Source: a virus
IMG/VR virus record: IMGVR_UViG_3300003177_000121
Location: 1-45,220 of that record
Reading direction: 5' to 3' (one strand)
Length of the DNA stretch: 45,220 bases
Shown here: piece after piece, positions 15,545 through 24,496 of the stretch
How the letters are laid out: each line of letters begins with the position of its first letter
Numbering within the stretch: position 1 is the stretch's first letter
Translations under genes and position numbers: made by a program
Notes under the pieces: model-generated
Told to the model about the DNA's origin: nothing
The model's database searches: none
The model's input: the letters and a program-made list of their open reading frames with translations, nothing else

Positions 15545-17202
15545 CTAGTTATTTATGTCTTTTTCAAGTGTTATTGTAACGCTTTTATTTGAATCGCTTA
15601 AAGTATAATATGTATCACTTTCTACGAAATCCTCTTGATTATGTGGGAGTATTTGAACTGCCATCACTTTATCCTGTGTATAATTATATTGATAAGTTTG
15701 ATTGTCTGCAGTTGCACTTTCTTCCCCTGCTAAGTTTATAGCCCCATCAAGGCTTCCTTTATTATTTACTTCATATAGCCTCCATTCATACCCAGTTATA
15801 CTTGGGGATAGTGTAAATTTGAAATTAACTACCTCGTGAATATCTACCTGTCCTGTACCATTTCCTGGGTTGTCTACTACTATATTAGTATTGTTAATTG
15901 TGTTTATTATTAAATTATGGCTAGAATCATCATTATACACCTTACCTGAAATTTGAACATTACTGAAAGTTATTGTGCTATCTGCACCTGTATTTATATG
16001 TAAATCCCCTGTTAAATTTAAATCACTAATATTAGTTGCTGCAGTTAATAATATTAAACCATTTATATTCATAGCACCATTTATATCACTATTAGTTATA
16101 AGTTCCCATCCGTTAGTCATAGTATAGTTTATACCATCTATTGTAGTCAAGGGTAAATTTGGAGTTTTTGAAGCACTTACTGTAATTGTATTTGCTGTAC
16201 TATCTATAACAATATCAGATATATTACTTGCGTCTGCCTCTGAAAGAGTTACAAAGTTATTTATATTTAAATAAGTTGATTGGTCTAATGGTTTATTAAC
16301 TATTGTTTAGTGTTTGGTGTTGTGCCTCCTGCTCTATCATAAGTATTAGCAATTATATTTATAGGGGTATAAGCACCATTATTATCTGATAATACATTTA
16401 AAAGTTCAGTATTAGTATTATCTTCTATATACACTACTGCATTTGATACAACTGTTGTACCCTCTCTTATAATAGTCTTAAAAGAATATTCCTCTTGAAC
16501 TAAATAATCTGCTTTATCACTACCACCCACAGATACAGTCCAACTAGATACTGTACAATTTATAACATTTAATTGTGCAAAACTATTATCGTTAGGTAAC
16601 CATAAAGATAGTAATGTTGAGTATGTAAAAGCACTATTTTTAATTGTTGCATTTATACCATCATCTAAGTATAATGGACTTTGAATACTACAGTTATCTA
16701 CAGTCATATCAGGTGTAAATAAATAAAATTGAACATCAGGTTTGATTGTTGTATATGTTAGAGTTCCAGCACAAGCATATACAATAATACTTGTTAATTC
16801 AGTAACATCTAAAAATGAATATGTTCCTCTTATCCATACATTATCAGTAGAGTTTGATTTCCAAATACCACTTTCCATAGACAAATTCCCATCCACATAT
16901 TTATAATCACTACCATTATAATCCATTAATCTAAAATCATACAATTCAAATGATGCTTTTGCCTTAACTTCCCAATCAACAGTAGTCCCTGATACTCCTA
17001 ATTGTAAATTTTGAGAATTTACTGTCAATGTGGTATCTGTTGAGCCATCCCCAATAATTAAACTAGCTTCTATAAGGTAAGAATTATCTAATTGTGTTAC
17101 AACGCCCCAACTTCCATTATCATTAGCTGTTTTTACATCTGCAAGAGTTGTTGTATCTGTAATAGTAATAATTTTATTAGTTGAGTCATAGGTTACAGCC
17201 AT
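15545..17202 (-). CDS. Fibre-like beta-helix protein, frameshifted near 16300
   Basis: Two frames make one gene: 16300-17202 (300 aa from MAVTYDSTNKIITITDT) and a frame open from about 16295 to 15545. Adding one A to the A3 run near 16300 gives PNTKTIVNKPLDQST with no loss. Residues 30-230 show many short Asn/Thr/Ile strands typical of parallel beta-helices. A second DSTANTITV unit after the join echoes the N-terminal DSTNKIITI, which suggests a duplicated attachment domain. Probably a tail fibre or spike subunit. The start follows AAGGATAACTA. Confidence 0.58.
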
Positions 17203-17205
17203 TAG

Positions 17206-17477
17206 TTATCCTTCTTGCCTTACATAAACATTTTGAAGGGCATTAGCAAGTCTTTCATTTTCTTTTTTCATATACTCTATTCTTACTTCTGCTTGTTCTA
17301 ATTTATATTCCCATATTTCTTTAGCCTTATCCCTGCCAAATCTTATACCTGCATTCCAAGCTATATGTTCATAATCTCTTGCGAAATTTCATTAGCCTCT
17401 ATACTCCAATCGCTTGTTTTTTCACCACTACTATGTTGTGTTATATGTGCATTTTCTAATTTTATATATTGTTTCAT
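17206..17477 (-). CDS. Hypothetical small coiled-coil protein (frameshifted)
   Basis: The ATG at 17477 (MKQYIKLENAHITQHSSG) follows AAAGGATTAAA. The first frame stops after 38 codons. With one more A at about 17390 it continues as NFARDYEHIAWNAGIRFGR and ends in a coiled coil (EYKLEQAEVRIEYMKKENE) at 17206-17208, for about 89 aa. It lies between the fibre and lysis genes. A short C-terminal helix of this kind is common in fibre chaperones, but no family is recognised. Confidence 0.5.
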
Positions 17478-17486
17478 TTTAATCCT

Positions 17487-17867
17487 TTAAAAATCTTTAT
17501 GAAAAAAGAATGCAAGAACCACCCCACCTACAATAGTGCTAACTATTGTAAGCAAAACTTTCTTTAACAATTCATTTGGTAAACTTTCCATTACTATATT
17601 ATCATAATGTTTTATTTGCTCGGCTCGCACATCTTCTCTAGCTTTAAGCGCTGGGCAACCTGCATTATTACATTGATTTTCCAATGTCTCCACTCTAACA
17701 AAGCATCTTTTGTTAGACAACTGTAAATCTTTAATAGACATATCAACTTCTATTAATTTTGTTAATGTATCAGAAATACCTGTAAATTGTTTGTCATGTT
17801 CTAGCAATTTATTATTAATATTTTGCAAAGCATCAATAATTATTTTATTATTATCATCATTGCCCAT
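17487..17867 (-). CDS. Putative XhlA-like membrane-anchored protein (holin accessory)
   Basis: This 126-aa protein has a long hydrophilic coiled-coil N-terminus (INNKLLEHDKQFTGISDTLT), two Cys residues near the middle (NQCNNAGCPA) and one C-terminal membrane segment, KKVLLTIVSTIVGGVVLAFF, followed by a short basic tail. That architecture is seen in XhlA-type hemolysin/holin-associated proteins. Its position right after the spanin genes supports a lysis role. It overlaps the o-spanin stop by 11 bases. A tail-anchored protein of other function cannot be excluded. Confidence 0.52.
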   Translation of the reverse strand: MGNDDNNKIIIDALQNINNKLLEHDKQFTGISDTLTKLIEVDMSIKDLQLSNKRCFVRVETLENQCNNAGCPALKAREDVRAEQIKHYDNIVMESLPNELLKKVLLTIVSTIVGGVVLAFFFHKDF

Positions 17868-18138
17868 CGAGCTTCCTTATAGCTAAAATGTTATCTTTAT
17901 AGCCTACTGCTGTGTCCCAAAGTTTTAAAATATAGTTTGCAACACATGATTGCATTTTACATTGAGGTATCTTAGGCATAGGATTAATTGTTAAAAGTTG
18001 TTTAGGTATTTTCACTTTTATAACCTTAATTTTTCTTACTGTTATTACTCTCGTTGGTTGAGGTTTGATATTTCCGCAACCTGCTAAGAGTATTATTGAG
18101 GACAGGAGCAACCATCCCATCATCTTTTGCTTTAACAT
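17857..18138 (-). CDS. Rz1-like outer-membrane spanin lipoprotein
   Basis: Signal sequence MLKQKMMGWLLLSSIILLAG with lipobox LLAGC at Cys21, then a basic, Pro-containing periplasmic part of about 70 aa. Two Cys (CKMQSC) near residue 60 could pair. The gene starts inside the i-spanin gene in another frame, sharing 113 bases, which is the classic overlapped Rz/Rz1 layout. As o-spanin it would bridge to the inner-membrane partner and fuse the two membranes in the last step of lysis. This is the best evidence here for a Gram-negative host. Confidence 0.72.
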   Translation of the reverse strand: MLKQKMMGWLLLSSIILLAGCGNIKPQPTRVITVRKIKVIKVKIPKQLLTINPMPKIPQCKMQSCVANYILKLWDTAVGYKDNILAIRKLDGQ

Positions 18139-18496
18139 ATTTAATCCTTGTCTCTATTTGTGTAACAATTTTAACCCTATTTTTAGCTTTATTATACCTA
18201 TTTTTAAGCACTCTAATTCTGTACAAATATGTTTGCTTAAGTTTGTCTATTTTAGCTAGATTTTGCTTATTATTGTATTCTAACTCTGTTACTTTATCTT
18301 TATACTTATTTGTTAATTCTTTTTGATATAAAATAGTTTGTTTAGAATATTTTAAAGCTTGTTTTAAACTTGTATATTTGTTATACCCAAAATAAACTAC
18401 TCCTAATAAAGTAACCCCAAGTAATATATCTATCAAAATAGATGATTTACTTCCTAAGAAACTTTTAGCAACTGCAAATATACTGCTAAACCACAT
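18026..18496 (-). CDS. Rz-like inner-membrane spanin (i-spanin)
   Basis: This 156-aa protein has one N-terminal membrane segment (ILIDILLGVTLLGVVYFGY, about residues 21-40) and then a highly charged helical domain rich in Lys, Tyr and Leu (KQTILYQKELTNKYKDKVTE) predicted to form a periplasmic coiled coil. Type II signal-anchor topology matches Rz. The gene overlaps the lipoprotein gene and lies next to the lysin, completing the lysis cassette. Confidence 0.7.
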   Translation of the reverse strand: MWFSSIFAVAKSFLGSKSSILIDILLGVTLLGVVYFGYNKYTSLKQALKYSKQTILYQKELTNKYKDKVTELEYNNKQNLAKIDKLKQTYLYRIRVLKNRYNKAKNRVKIVTQIETRIKYVKAKDDGMVAPVLNNTLSRLRKYQTSTNESNNSKKN

Positions 18497-18497
18497 T

Positions 18498-18581
18498 TTA
18501 ATCCTTTGTTGTAAAAAATATACATAATGCTATGCCAAAAGCTATCCCAATAAGTATTGAAATTTCAAGTTCTATGTACAT
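18498..18581 (-). CDS. Tiny single-pass membrane peptide, 27 aa
   Basis: The ATG at 18581 follows AAAGGAAAATAA. The peptide MYIELEISILIGIAFGIALC then IFFTTKD is almost entirely one membrane helix with a small-residue face (GIAFGIA). It ends one base before the i-spanin ATG and starts ten bases after the lysin stop, so it is a member of the lysis operon. Such a peptide could be a pinholin or holin regulator; this is inferred from context only. Confidence 0.5.
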   Translation of the reverse strand: MYIELEISILIGIAFGIALCIFFTTKD

Positions 18582-18591
18582 TTATTTTCCT

Positions 18592-19163
18592 TTACCAAAA
18601 TATATAATCACTATCAACTATTTTATAAAGCATACCATATTTATAAACTTTTATACTATATAAATAATTAATTTTACAAGCATTTATTATTTGCTCATTA
18701 TTAAAAACTATATTTCTTCTCTTACAGTATCTATAAGCTAAACACCAAGGTATTTCTTTTAATCCTGTGGCTTCTCTTGCTTTTTTAATTTGTACGCCTG
18801 TTTTTTACAGTCTCTCATAATCAAAGCTTGAGCTCTAATCTGGTTTTTAACACTTCCTACACTATATATTTTATATTTTTTTAAATAGTTTTTCCAAACT
18901 CTGAATGTTATCTGTGGTAATCCCTCACTACCTATCCCATCTTTACTAAGTATATTTCTACATCCACTTTCTTGTTGTATTTGCCCTATCCCAAACCAGT
19001 AAGGATAATCTATCCCAAATACTTCATAATGAGCTAACTTTTCCTGTTGAGAATATCTGATACATCTTGTAGAACTATATGCTCTTACGGCTAGAATTAA
19101 AGCTATAGTAATTAAAATAAGTATAGACCTGTAAAATAATTTATTTACCTCTTTATCAGTCAT
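18592..19163 (-). CDS. Membrane-anchored lysin, lytic transglycosylase-like (SLT fold), frameshifted near 18805
   Basis: The best start is the ATG at 19163 (MTDKEVNKL) with GGAGG six bases upstream. A signal anchor (ILILITIALILAV) precedes WFGIGQIQQESGCRN, where the Glu in QQESG fits the catalytic acid of soluble lytic transglycosylases, and GSEGLPQITFRVW matches their GLMQI motif. The frame stops at 18759. With one more A in the A6 run near 18800 it continues CKKTGVQIKKAREATGLKEI to a stop at 18592-18594. The anchor suggests SAR-type export. It would cut peptidoglycan at lysis. Confidence 0.7.
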
Positions 19164-19164
19164 T

Positions 19165-19425
19165 TCAACCTCCAAAAGCGTAGCATAGTGGAACTACTAT
19201 ATAGAAACTGATTGCTACTATAGTATTTGGTTTAAACTCGTTTGTCCAGTTAACCCTAGGAAATAAAATTTTTCTTGTTATATGTGCATGTAAAATTCCT
19301 GCACTAACAAGTAACATTTTTAATAGTACTAATTGTAAAGGTGCTGCAAAAATTAAATATTCTTTAAAAACTAGCAATAAAACTATTGCTGTAAAAATAC
19401 ATAAATCAATTATTATTCTTTTCAT
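19165..19425 (-). CDS. Putative holin (three membrane segments)
   Basis: This 86-aa protein shows hydrophobic stretches at about residues 4-20, 24-48 and 68-84, with a charged loop (HITRKILFPRVNWTNEFK) between the last two. Size and topology match class I holins. It is the first gene after a TATAAATA box, and its last codons hold the ribosome site of the lysin, so the pair are coupled. No sequence family is recognised, so the call rests on topology and place. Confidence 0.58.
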   Translation of the reverse strand: MKRIIIDLCIFTAIVLLLVFKEYLIFAAPLQLVLLKMLLVSAGILHAHITRKILFPRVNWTNEFKPNTIVAISFYIVVPLCYAFGG

Positions 19426-19447
19426 CTAAATACCTTTTAAATATATT

Positions 19448-19455
19448 TATTTATA
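19448..19455 (-). promoter_or_regulatory. TATAAATA late-promoter-like box before the lysis cassette
   Basis: On the minus strand the 50-base gap before the holin gene reads TATAAATA about 22 bases ahead of its ATG, with the ribosome site AAAAGG in between. The octamer equals the T4 late promoter consensus, and no -35 box is seen. It is one of few gene gaps in the late block, which supports a real role. Confidence 0.5.
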
Positions 19456-19475
19456 TACAAAGTAGAATAGTTTGG

Positions 19476-20345
19476 TTATCTAAATATTGTGATATTCTTA
19501 GTAAAAGATTTATCTTCTACAGTCACTTTTATATCAAAATTATTAGTGCCTTTATTAAGTATTTTTGTATATAAACTTTCAGAGTTTGGGTCTATAAAGC
19601 GCAAAGGTATATGGATCCAAGGTCTAGAACAAGTAGTGCCATCTATATCTGGAACTATCATTGCACTTGCTGAAATAGGCTCATAAGTAAATTCTATTCT
19701 ATCTTTATCTGTTTTTAAAGATACTATATCTCCAGTATTAGCTTTTATTTCTAATACTTTATCTATTGTAATTTGAGTAGTAAAACTTGTATGGTCAAAA
19801 TAATTAAATCTAAAAGGCTTAATTTTTACTGGAATTATTTCAGTAGAGACATTTAAAGTTCTTCTATTAAATAAATCAATTTCATCGGGTAAATTCCATA
19901 GACCAGATACTTTTGAACTATCAAATATTCCTGTGCTAAATATTTTTTGCCAAAGATACCCAGAGTCAAAGTAATAAGGATTAAAGAAAAATTTAGACTT
20001 AGTAGTACTACTCCAATAAGGTATGTTATTAATATCAAGGTTTAAAAATTTACCTAAAGAACTTTTTACATAAACAACATTAGAATCAGAAAATATAACT
20101 TTATTAATGGCATTAGAATAAGATATAATAGTTCCTGAGTAAAGAATATCTAATATATTTTTGGTGTCAAGTTTTTGTTTATAGATAGTAAACTCTAGAC
20201 CTAAAGTAGCTTTATTAGGGCTCACTATTTCTTGTAACTTATTATTAATATAAATAGCTATATTAGTTGAATTGCTATCTATACAGGCTATATTATAGGG
20301 TAATTTACTATTTGTTGAATTATAAATATGTGTATAAGTTAACAT
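19476..20345 (-). CDS. Hypothetical tail-associated protein, 289 aa
   Basis: No family recognised. The protein is beta-rich with many Asn, Ile, Tyr and Ser residues. A possible internal duplication is not evident. CSRPWIHIPLRFIDPNSESL near residue 245 precedes a C-terminal domain (FDIKVTVEDKSFTKNITIF) like an immunoglobulin-type sandwich. It sits between the tail hub genes and the lysis cassette, the usual place of tail tip or fibre-attachment proteins. The ATG follows a GAGAGATTAAA site at the end of the preceding gene. Confidence 0.5.
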   Translation of the reverse strand: MLTYTHIYNSTNSKLPYNIACIDSNSTNIAIYINNKLQEIVSPNKATLGLEFTIYKQKLDTKNILDILYSGTIISYSNAINKVIFSDSNVVYVKSSLGKFLNLDINNIPYWSSTTKSKFFFNPYYFDSGYLWQKIFSTGIFDSSKVSGLWNLPDEIDLFNRRTLNVSTEIIPVKIKPFRFNYFDHTSFTTQITIDKVLEIKANTGDIVSLKTDKDRIEFTYEPISASAMIVPDIDGTTCSRPWIHIPLRFIDPNSESLYTKILNKGTNNFDIKVTVEDKSFTKNITIFR

Positions 20346-20346
20346 T

Positions 20347-20932
20347 TTAATCTCTCAATACAATTATTGATGTTATTACTAAGTATAAATTCTTATCTGA
20401 TAATTCTATAATAGATCCTTTTTTATAGTAAATAACTTTGCTTAAAAAAGCTTCTCATACCAGAGATATCTACAGTTAATCTAGTATCTAATGATTTATT
20501 CGCAGTATGCCCAAATGGTTTATACATGCTTATATCTCCTTGATAAGCTATATCTTTATAAGCATATAGCATATCGTCAATAAAATTTATTGGCCTAAAT
20601 ATAAAAGATTCTTTATTATTTATAGTAGTTAAACCATTAAACACAGCAAAAGTATAAGTATACCCTGGATTTAGATCTGTTAGTTTTATTAAACTACTAT
20701 CTGAGTCTAAAATTGGCTCTAGTGAATGTATACCTAAAAAGTACATAAACATAGCTTTTAAATCTTTAAAGACTAAATTCATACCCCAAGCTTCTTTAGT
20801 ATCTATATTTTCTATAGTATTTCCAGTGCAAATAAGCGCTGGATAAGTATCTCCGAGTATATCTGTAGATTCAAATGACTCAAACTTCGACATAAATTTT
20901 GATCGAGTTATTGTTAAGCTTGAAATATTCAT
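20347..20932 (-). CDS. Hypothetical tail protein (frameshifted near 20440)
   Basis: The main frame (20423-20932) gives 169 aa starting MNISSLTITRSKFMSKFES. It breaks in a T6 run; with one T fewer the text RSFLSKVIYYKKGSIIELSD runs on to a stop at 20347-20349, about 195 aa. The start overlaps the hub gene stop by four bases (ATGA type), so they are translationally coupled. The family is unknown; probably part of the tail tip. Confidence 0.5.
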
Positions 20933-23124
20933 AACTCCACCATATCCTCTGCCTCTATAAGAAACTCTATTTTTGGAGCTTTAAAACTTGTACCTAATGG
21001 AAAATCTATAAACTCCACTATTGATAAATTAGGATAATTATTAGCTTCTGGTACAGATAAACCTTGAATTGTAGTTTTATTATTGGTCTCTATTGGCTGG
21101 ACTGTGCCTAGTAAACTAGCTTTTAAATAATACTTTAGATCCTTTGATGTTATTATGCCATTAGAAATTAAACTAGCTGAATTAGTCAAACTAACAACTT
21201 CTTTTTTAATAAAAGTTTCTGGAGAATCTTTATCTAAATTTGGTAAAGTTAAATCTATAGAGTTTATATCTGTAGAACCAAATGAAATAATCTGTTCTAC
21301 TGTATTTTGTAAGGGCCTATAGCCTTTAAACATGTATAAGCCCATTTTTGGGCTTTCTATGTCAGTATCTTTAATTAGCTTAGTAAATAAACCAGAATAT
21401 TTTGCTGCGTTATAGTTATGATATTTATTTATAGTGGGGCAATATGGTTGATTAGGTGTGCCGGGATAAATATACATCTCTAATTCTTTAAGATTACTAT
21501 TATTAGACTCATCTGGAAACATCTTAAACTTTAATTTATACCTTGTACAACCTGAGTCTGATATCCCAGTTACAGAATTTCCTTTAGAATCGGTTATACT
21601 AGAAGTAGTATATAAAGCATTATTTATTTTTATACTGTGTATATGAGTTAGTTTACCAAAACCAAGAACATAAGCTATATTTGCAAAATAATATCGCCCA
21701 GAGTCTTTAAAACTTCCGCCTAGATTAACTTCATTTATAGAGGCTGTTCCTAAGCCCAAGATAGTTGTTTTATAAAATGTATCTAAATCAGCATTACTTA
21801 TAGGAATTACTAGCTTATCAATAAAAGTTAACACAGATTCAAATAAAACTTCAGCTTCAATAGCTTTATCAATAAGTGCTTGTAAAGCTGTATCTGTAGT
21901 AGTATTTTTAGTTAGCCCTTGCCAAAAACTTTTACTTAAGTCATATATTCTATAAATTAGCTCTTTTTGCTTTAATAAAGCTGCTACCTGTGGTCCACTG
22001 CTCTGCGTATAAAGCTCGTGAATTTTAGTTAGTATAATACTACTCAAGTTATATCTTTCAAATATAAAATTTGTAGCCACTTCTTTAGTTAAAGAATTAA
22101 AAGAATCTACAGTTGTTGAGTTTACTACTGGAACATAAGAAAAACAATTTAAAAATTTTAAACTTATATCAAATTTATTTTGTATTTCAATATAAGCATT
22201 TGTAGTTCTATATGTTTTCATATAAGTAGCAGCTATGTCTAAATCTGCATAATGCTGAAAATGTACCCAATCCTCATCTATAGTAACATAATTATTTATT
22301 ACCTGAATAATATTAGTATTTAATTTATCTACTTCAATATTTAAAGTATTTTTAGAAGGAGTTGTAGCATTTATAGATATTATAAGCTGTTTTATATACT
22401 TGTAATAATCTGTTGAACTATCAAGTGTATTTAAGCTATCGCTTATTGAAATAACTATATCATAAACAGCTAATAAATTGGCCATACTGTTGGTTGCTTT
22501 TTGAGCTAAGTCTAATAAATTATTATAGTTACCATTAGAACTAATTAAATTAGTAATAGTGTCACAACCAGTAAGTATAGTCTGATATTGATTATTTAAA
22601 TGAATCAAATAGTTTTTTAGATTATATAAGTATACTTCATATAAACAATCTGTAGTAGTACAATCAGAGGGACATTTAACAGGAATTCCAGATATATAGC
22701 CTAAGTCATTTGCACATAGGTCTTCTGTAGTATCACTAGTGGGTAAATTAATACTACTTAGTATAACTAATGGTCTATCTTCTAGGCCTAAGTCTACTAA
22801 ATTCATTAATGGTAACATAGGTTTAGCTGATACATCTAAGCATCTAAAACTAACTTGACCATAGTCATTCTTTTGTAACATTCTTACAGCTGTATCTGAC
22901 ATGGCTATTGGCTTACCAGTAACAAAAGTTTTTCCATCAAGATATGGTAAAGTTACATTACTCACTAAGCCAGAATTAGTTAAATTTAAAGCCTCAGCTG
23001 TATCTACTGAATAAGGTAAAAATCTAAGATTATTAAGAATACAAGTAGAATAATTTGCATCGCCTAAAGAACCTGTGCATAAATTTTCTGCATGGGTATA
23101 TGATATTATTCTGCTAGTACTCAT
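20929..23124 (-). CDS. Tail tip/hub protein with GTA_TIM/gpJ-like segments
   Basis: This 731-aa protein contains, near residues 470-500, RYYFANIAYVLGFGKLTHIH followed by SIKINNALYT. This resembles the A-x-G-x-G/x-E-G-x-V-x-x-I core of phage J-like and GTA TIM-barrel hub proteins. Then comes YIYPGTPNQPYCPTINKYH and KYSGLFTKLIKD, matching their Gt..Q..d and YrGla segments. The first 400 residues are helical and specific to this phage. It would form the tail tip that meets the cell surface. It overlaps its neighbours by four bases on both sides. Confidence 0.6.
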   Translation of the reverse strand: MSTSRIISYTHAENLCTGSLGDANYSTCILNNLRFLPYSVDTAEALNLTNSGLVSNVTLPYLDGKTFVTGKPIAMSDTAVRMLQKNDYGQVSFRCLDVSAKPMLPLMNLVDLGLEDRPLVILSSINLPTSDTTEDLCANDLGYISGIPVKCPSDCTTTDCLYEVYLYNLKNYLIHLNNQYQTILTGCDTITNLISSNGNYNNLLDLAQKATNSMANLLAVYDIVISISDSLNTLDSSTDYYKYIKQLIISINATTPSKNTLNIEVDKLNTNIIQVINNYVTIDEDWVHFQHYADLDIAATYMKTYRTTNAYIEIQNKFDISLKFLNCFSYVPVVNSTTVDSFNSLTKEVATNFIFERYNLSSIILTKIHELYTQSSGPQVAALLKQKELIYRIYDLSKSFWQGLTKNTTTDTALQALIDKAIEAEVLFESVLTFIDKLVIPISNADLDTFYKTTILGLGTASINEVNLGGSFKDSGRYYFANIAYVLGFGKLTHIHSIKINNALYTTSSITDSKGNSVTGISDSGCTRYKLKFKMFPDESNNSNLKELEMYIYPGTPNQPYCPTINKYHNYNAAKYSGLFTKLIKDTDIESPKMGLYMFKGYRPLQNTVEQIISFGSTDINSIDLTLPNLDKDSPETFIKKEVVSLTNSASLISNGIITSKDLKYYLKASLLGTVQPIETNNKTTIQGLSVPEANNYPNLSIVEFIDFPLGTSFKAPKIEFLIEAEDMVEL

Positions 23125-23990
23125 AACTCTACGCCTAATAAATAATTATCTGAATTACATTCTTTTTGAGGTGCTGTAAAATCCCCGCAGTAGGTTAAAG
23201 CCTCAGAAGTAAAGATATTATAATTTTTACTTGCTTTGCCTATAGAACTAAAACCATAGAAATTTTTTGTATTTTTAAATTTAGTATGGCATCCTCCATA
23301 AGTTTTATCACAAGATATAATTAAGTCTAAATCAGTAATAATAGTACCATCTATATAATTTAAGTCTAAAACTATTTCTGTACTTGTTATTTCTAATATT
23401 CTTGATCTATAAATTTTATTTAGCCTAATATAAGCAAGCTCTATATTTTTTAGCCTATTAAAAACAGGCTTTGCTGTAATATCTACTGAGACCTCACTAA
23501 GGACTAATTGATTATAGGTTAAAGTATAGGGTATTGTACCAGTAAGTGTGTTTATTTTTACAGCATCAAAATGTAAAGAATAATCTTCTGAATTAAGCCC
23601 ACAAATTTCAGAGTAAACTTGTAACTGACAAATATTCTCTACTTTTGGTAAAAAAGGCTGCTTTAAGTATAAACTAGCCTTAGATACTATTGATAAAGTT
23701 ATATCTTTATTTAATCTATAAACTACTTGTGTAACTATACCATCCAGTAATAAATTAAACTCATTATTTATATACACATAGATCTGTAGACTATAATTTT
23801 TAGTTAGATAAATTAGCTCATCTAATTTAGCTGCAGCTTGTTTAGGCAAGTCTATAGAAGCTATATCAGAGGCTAAGCCGGCTTTTAAACTTAGGCCACT
23901 CAGCTTTAAACTGCTAATAAATTGTACATCTGTGGTCTTGTTATGGTTTGCAAGTTTTAAACCATTAGCAAATAAAAGAGTTACTAGCAC
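23121..23990 (-). CDS. Distal tail hub protein, DUF2163/gpL-like with a possible Fe-S site
   Basis: This 289-aa protein ends with ISCDKTYGGCHTKFKNTKNF and YGF, like the C-x-x-t-x-x-x-C-x-x-rF-x-N-x-x-nF-x-G block of lambda gpL and DUF2163 (GTA hub) proteins. Two more Cys lie upstream in NICQLQVYSEICGLNSEDY. Lambda gpL is known to hold a [4Fe-4S] cluster on four Cys, so the same is possible here. A further pair (YCGDFTAPQKECN) follows. Placed between the tape measure and the J-like gene, exactly where gpL belongs. Confidence 0.62.
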   Translation of the reverse strand: MLVTLLFANGLKLANHNKTTDVQFISSLKLSGLSLKAGLASDIASIDLPKQAAAKLDELIYLTKNYSLQIYVYINNEFNLLLDGIVTQVVYRLNKDITLSIVSKASLYLKQPFLPKVENICQLQVYSEICGLNSEDYSLHFDAVKINTLTGTIPYTLTYNQLVLSEVSVDITAKPVFNRLKNIELAYIRLNKIYRSRILEITSTEIVLDLNYIDGTIITDLDLIISCDKTYGGCHTKFKNTKNFYGFSSIGKASKNYNIFTSEALTYCGDFTAPQKECNSDNYLLGVEL

Positions 23991-24459
23991 TTGACACTCC
24001 TATAGTATTAAACACTCTATCAATAGGTTGCATATACTCTTTAAAACTAGCTCTCATTGTTACTAAACCATTAGCTCTATGAGAGACAGAAATAGAATTA
24101 AACATAAACTGTACTCTATGACTAAGCTTTATATTTCTTGGCATACTAAGCTGATTATTAATATTAAACTCTATGCCCTCATAGTTTATTATGCCTGAAT
24201 TCTTTGAAAAATTTAAAGCTCTAAGGACATCAAATTTATGCTCACCATAAAACTTAGTTTCTTGCGGATAAACATAGGATAAAATATTGTCTGTTTCTTC
24301 ATAGACTAAACTAAAACTTGGACCTACTTGAGTAATTAAAGATATAGATTCTTCATTTATTAACATGTTCTCTAAGTAATTCTTTAATTCGTGGTCTATT
24401 AAGCCAAAGTCTATTTCCCATAATACATAAGGAATAGAAACTGCCCAAATTAAGTACAT
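23965..24459 (-). CDS. Tail protein downstream of the tape measure (distal tail candidate); N-terminus uncertain
   Basis: This 164-aa protein has a C-terminal beta domain (SHRVQFMFNSISVSHRANGL) like lambda gpM-type or Dit-type tail proteins, though not recognised with certainty. The ATG at 24459 has no ribosome site. An ATG at 24496, directly after the tape measure stop (TAAATG), opens MVIDTFLYSDLKYVLNLGS in another frame, so the true start may be there with a frameshift near 24440. It overlaps the gpL-like gene by 26 bases. Confidence 0.5.
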   Translation of the reverse strand: MYLIWAVSIPYVLWEIDFGLIDHELKNYLENMLINEESISLITQVGPSFSLVYEETDNILSYVYPQETKFYGEHKFDVLRALNFSKNSGIINYEGIEFNINNQLSMPRNIKLSHRVQFMFNSISVSHRANGLVTMRASFKEYMQPIDRVFNTIGVSSASNSFIC

Positions 24460-24496
24460 ATTTTAAATCGCTATATAAAAATGTATCTATTACCAT

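Noticed and set aside
18065-18326. Two plus-strand ORFs over the spanin genes
   Set aside because: They are antisense shadows of the overlapping Rz/Rz1 pair.
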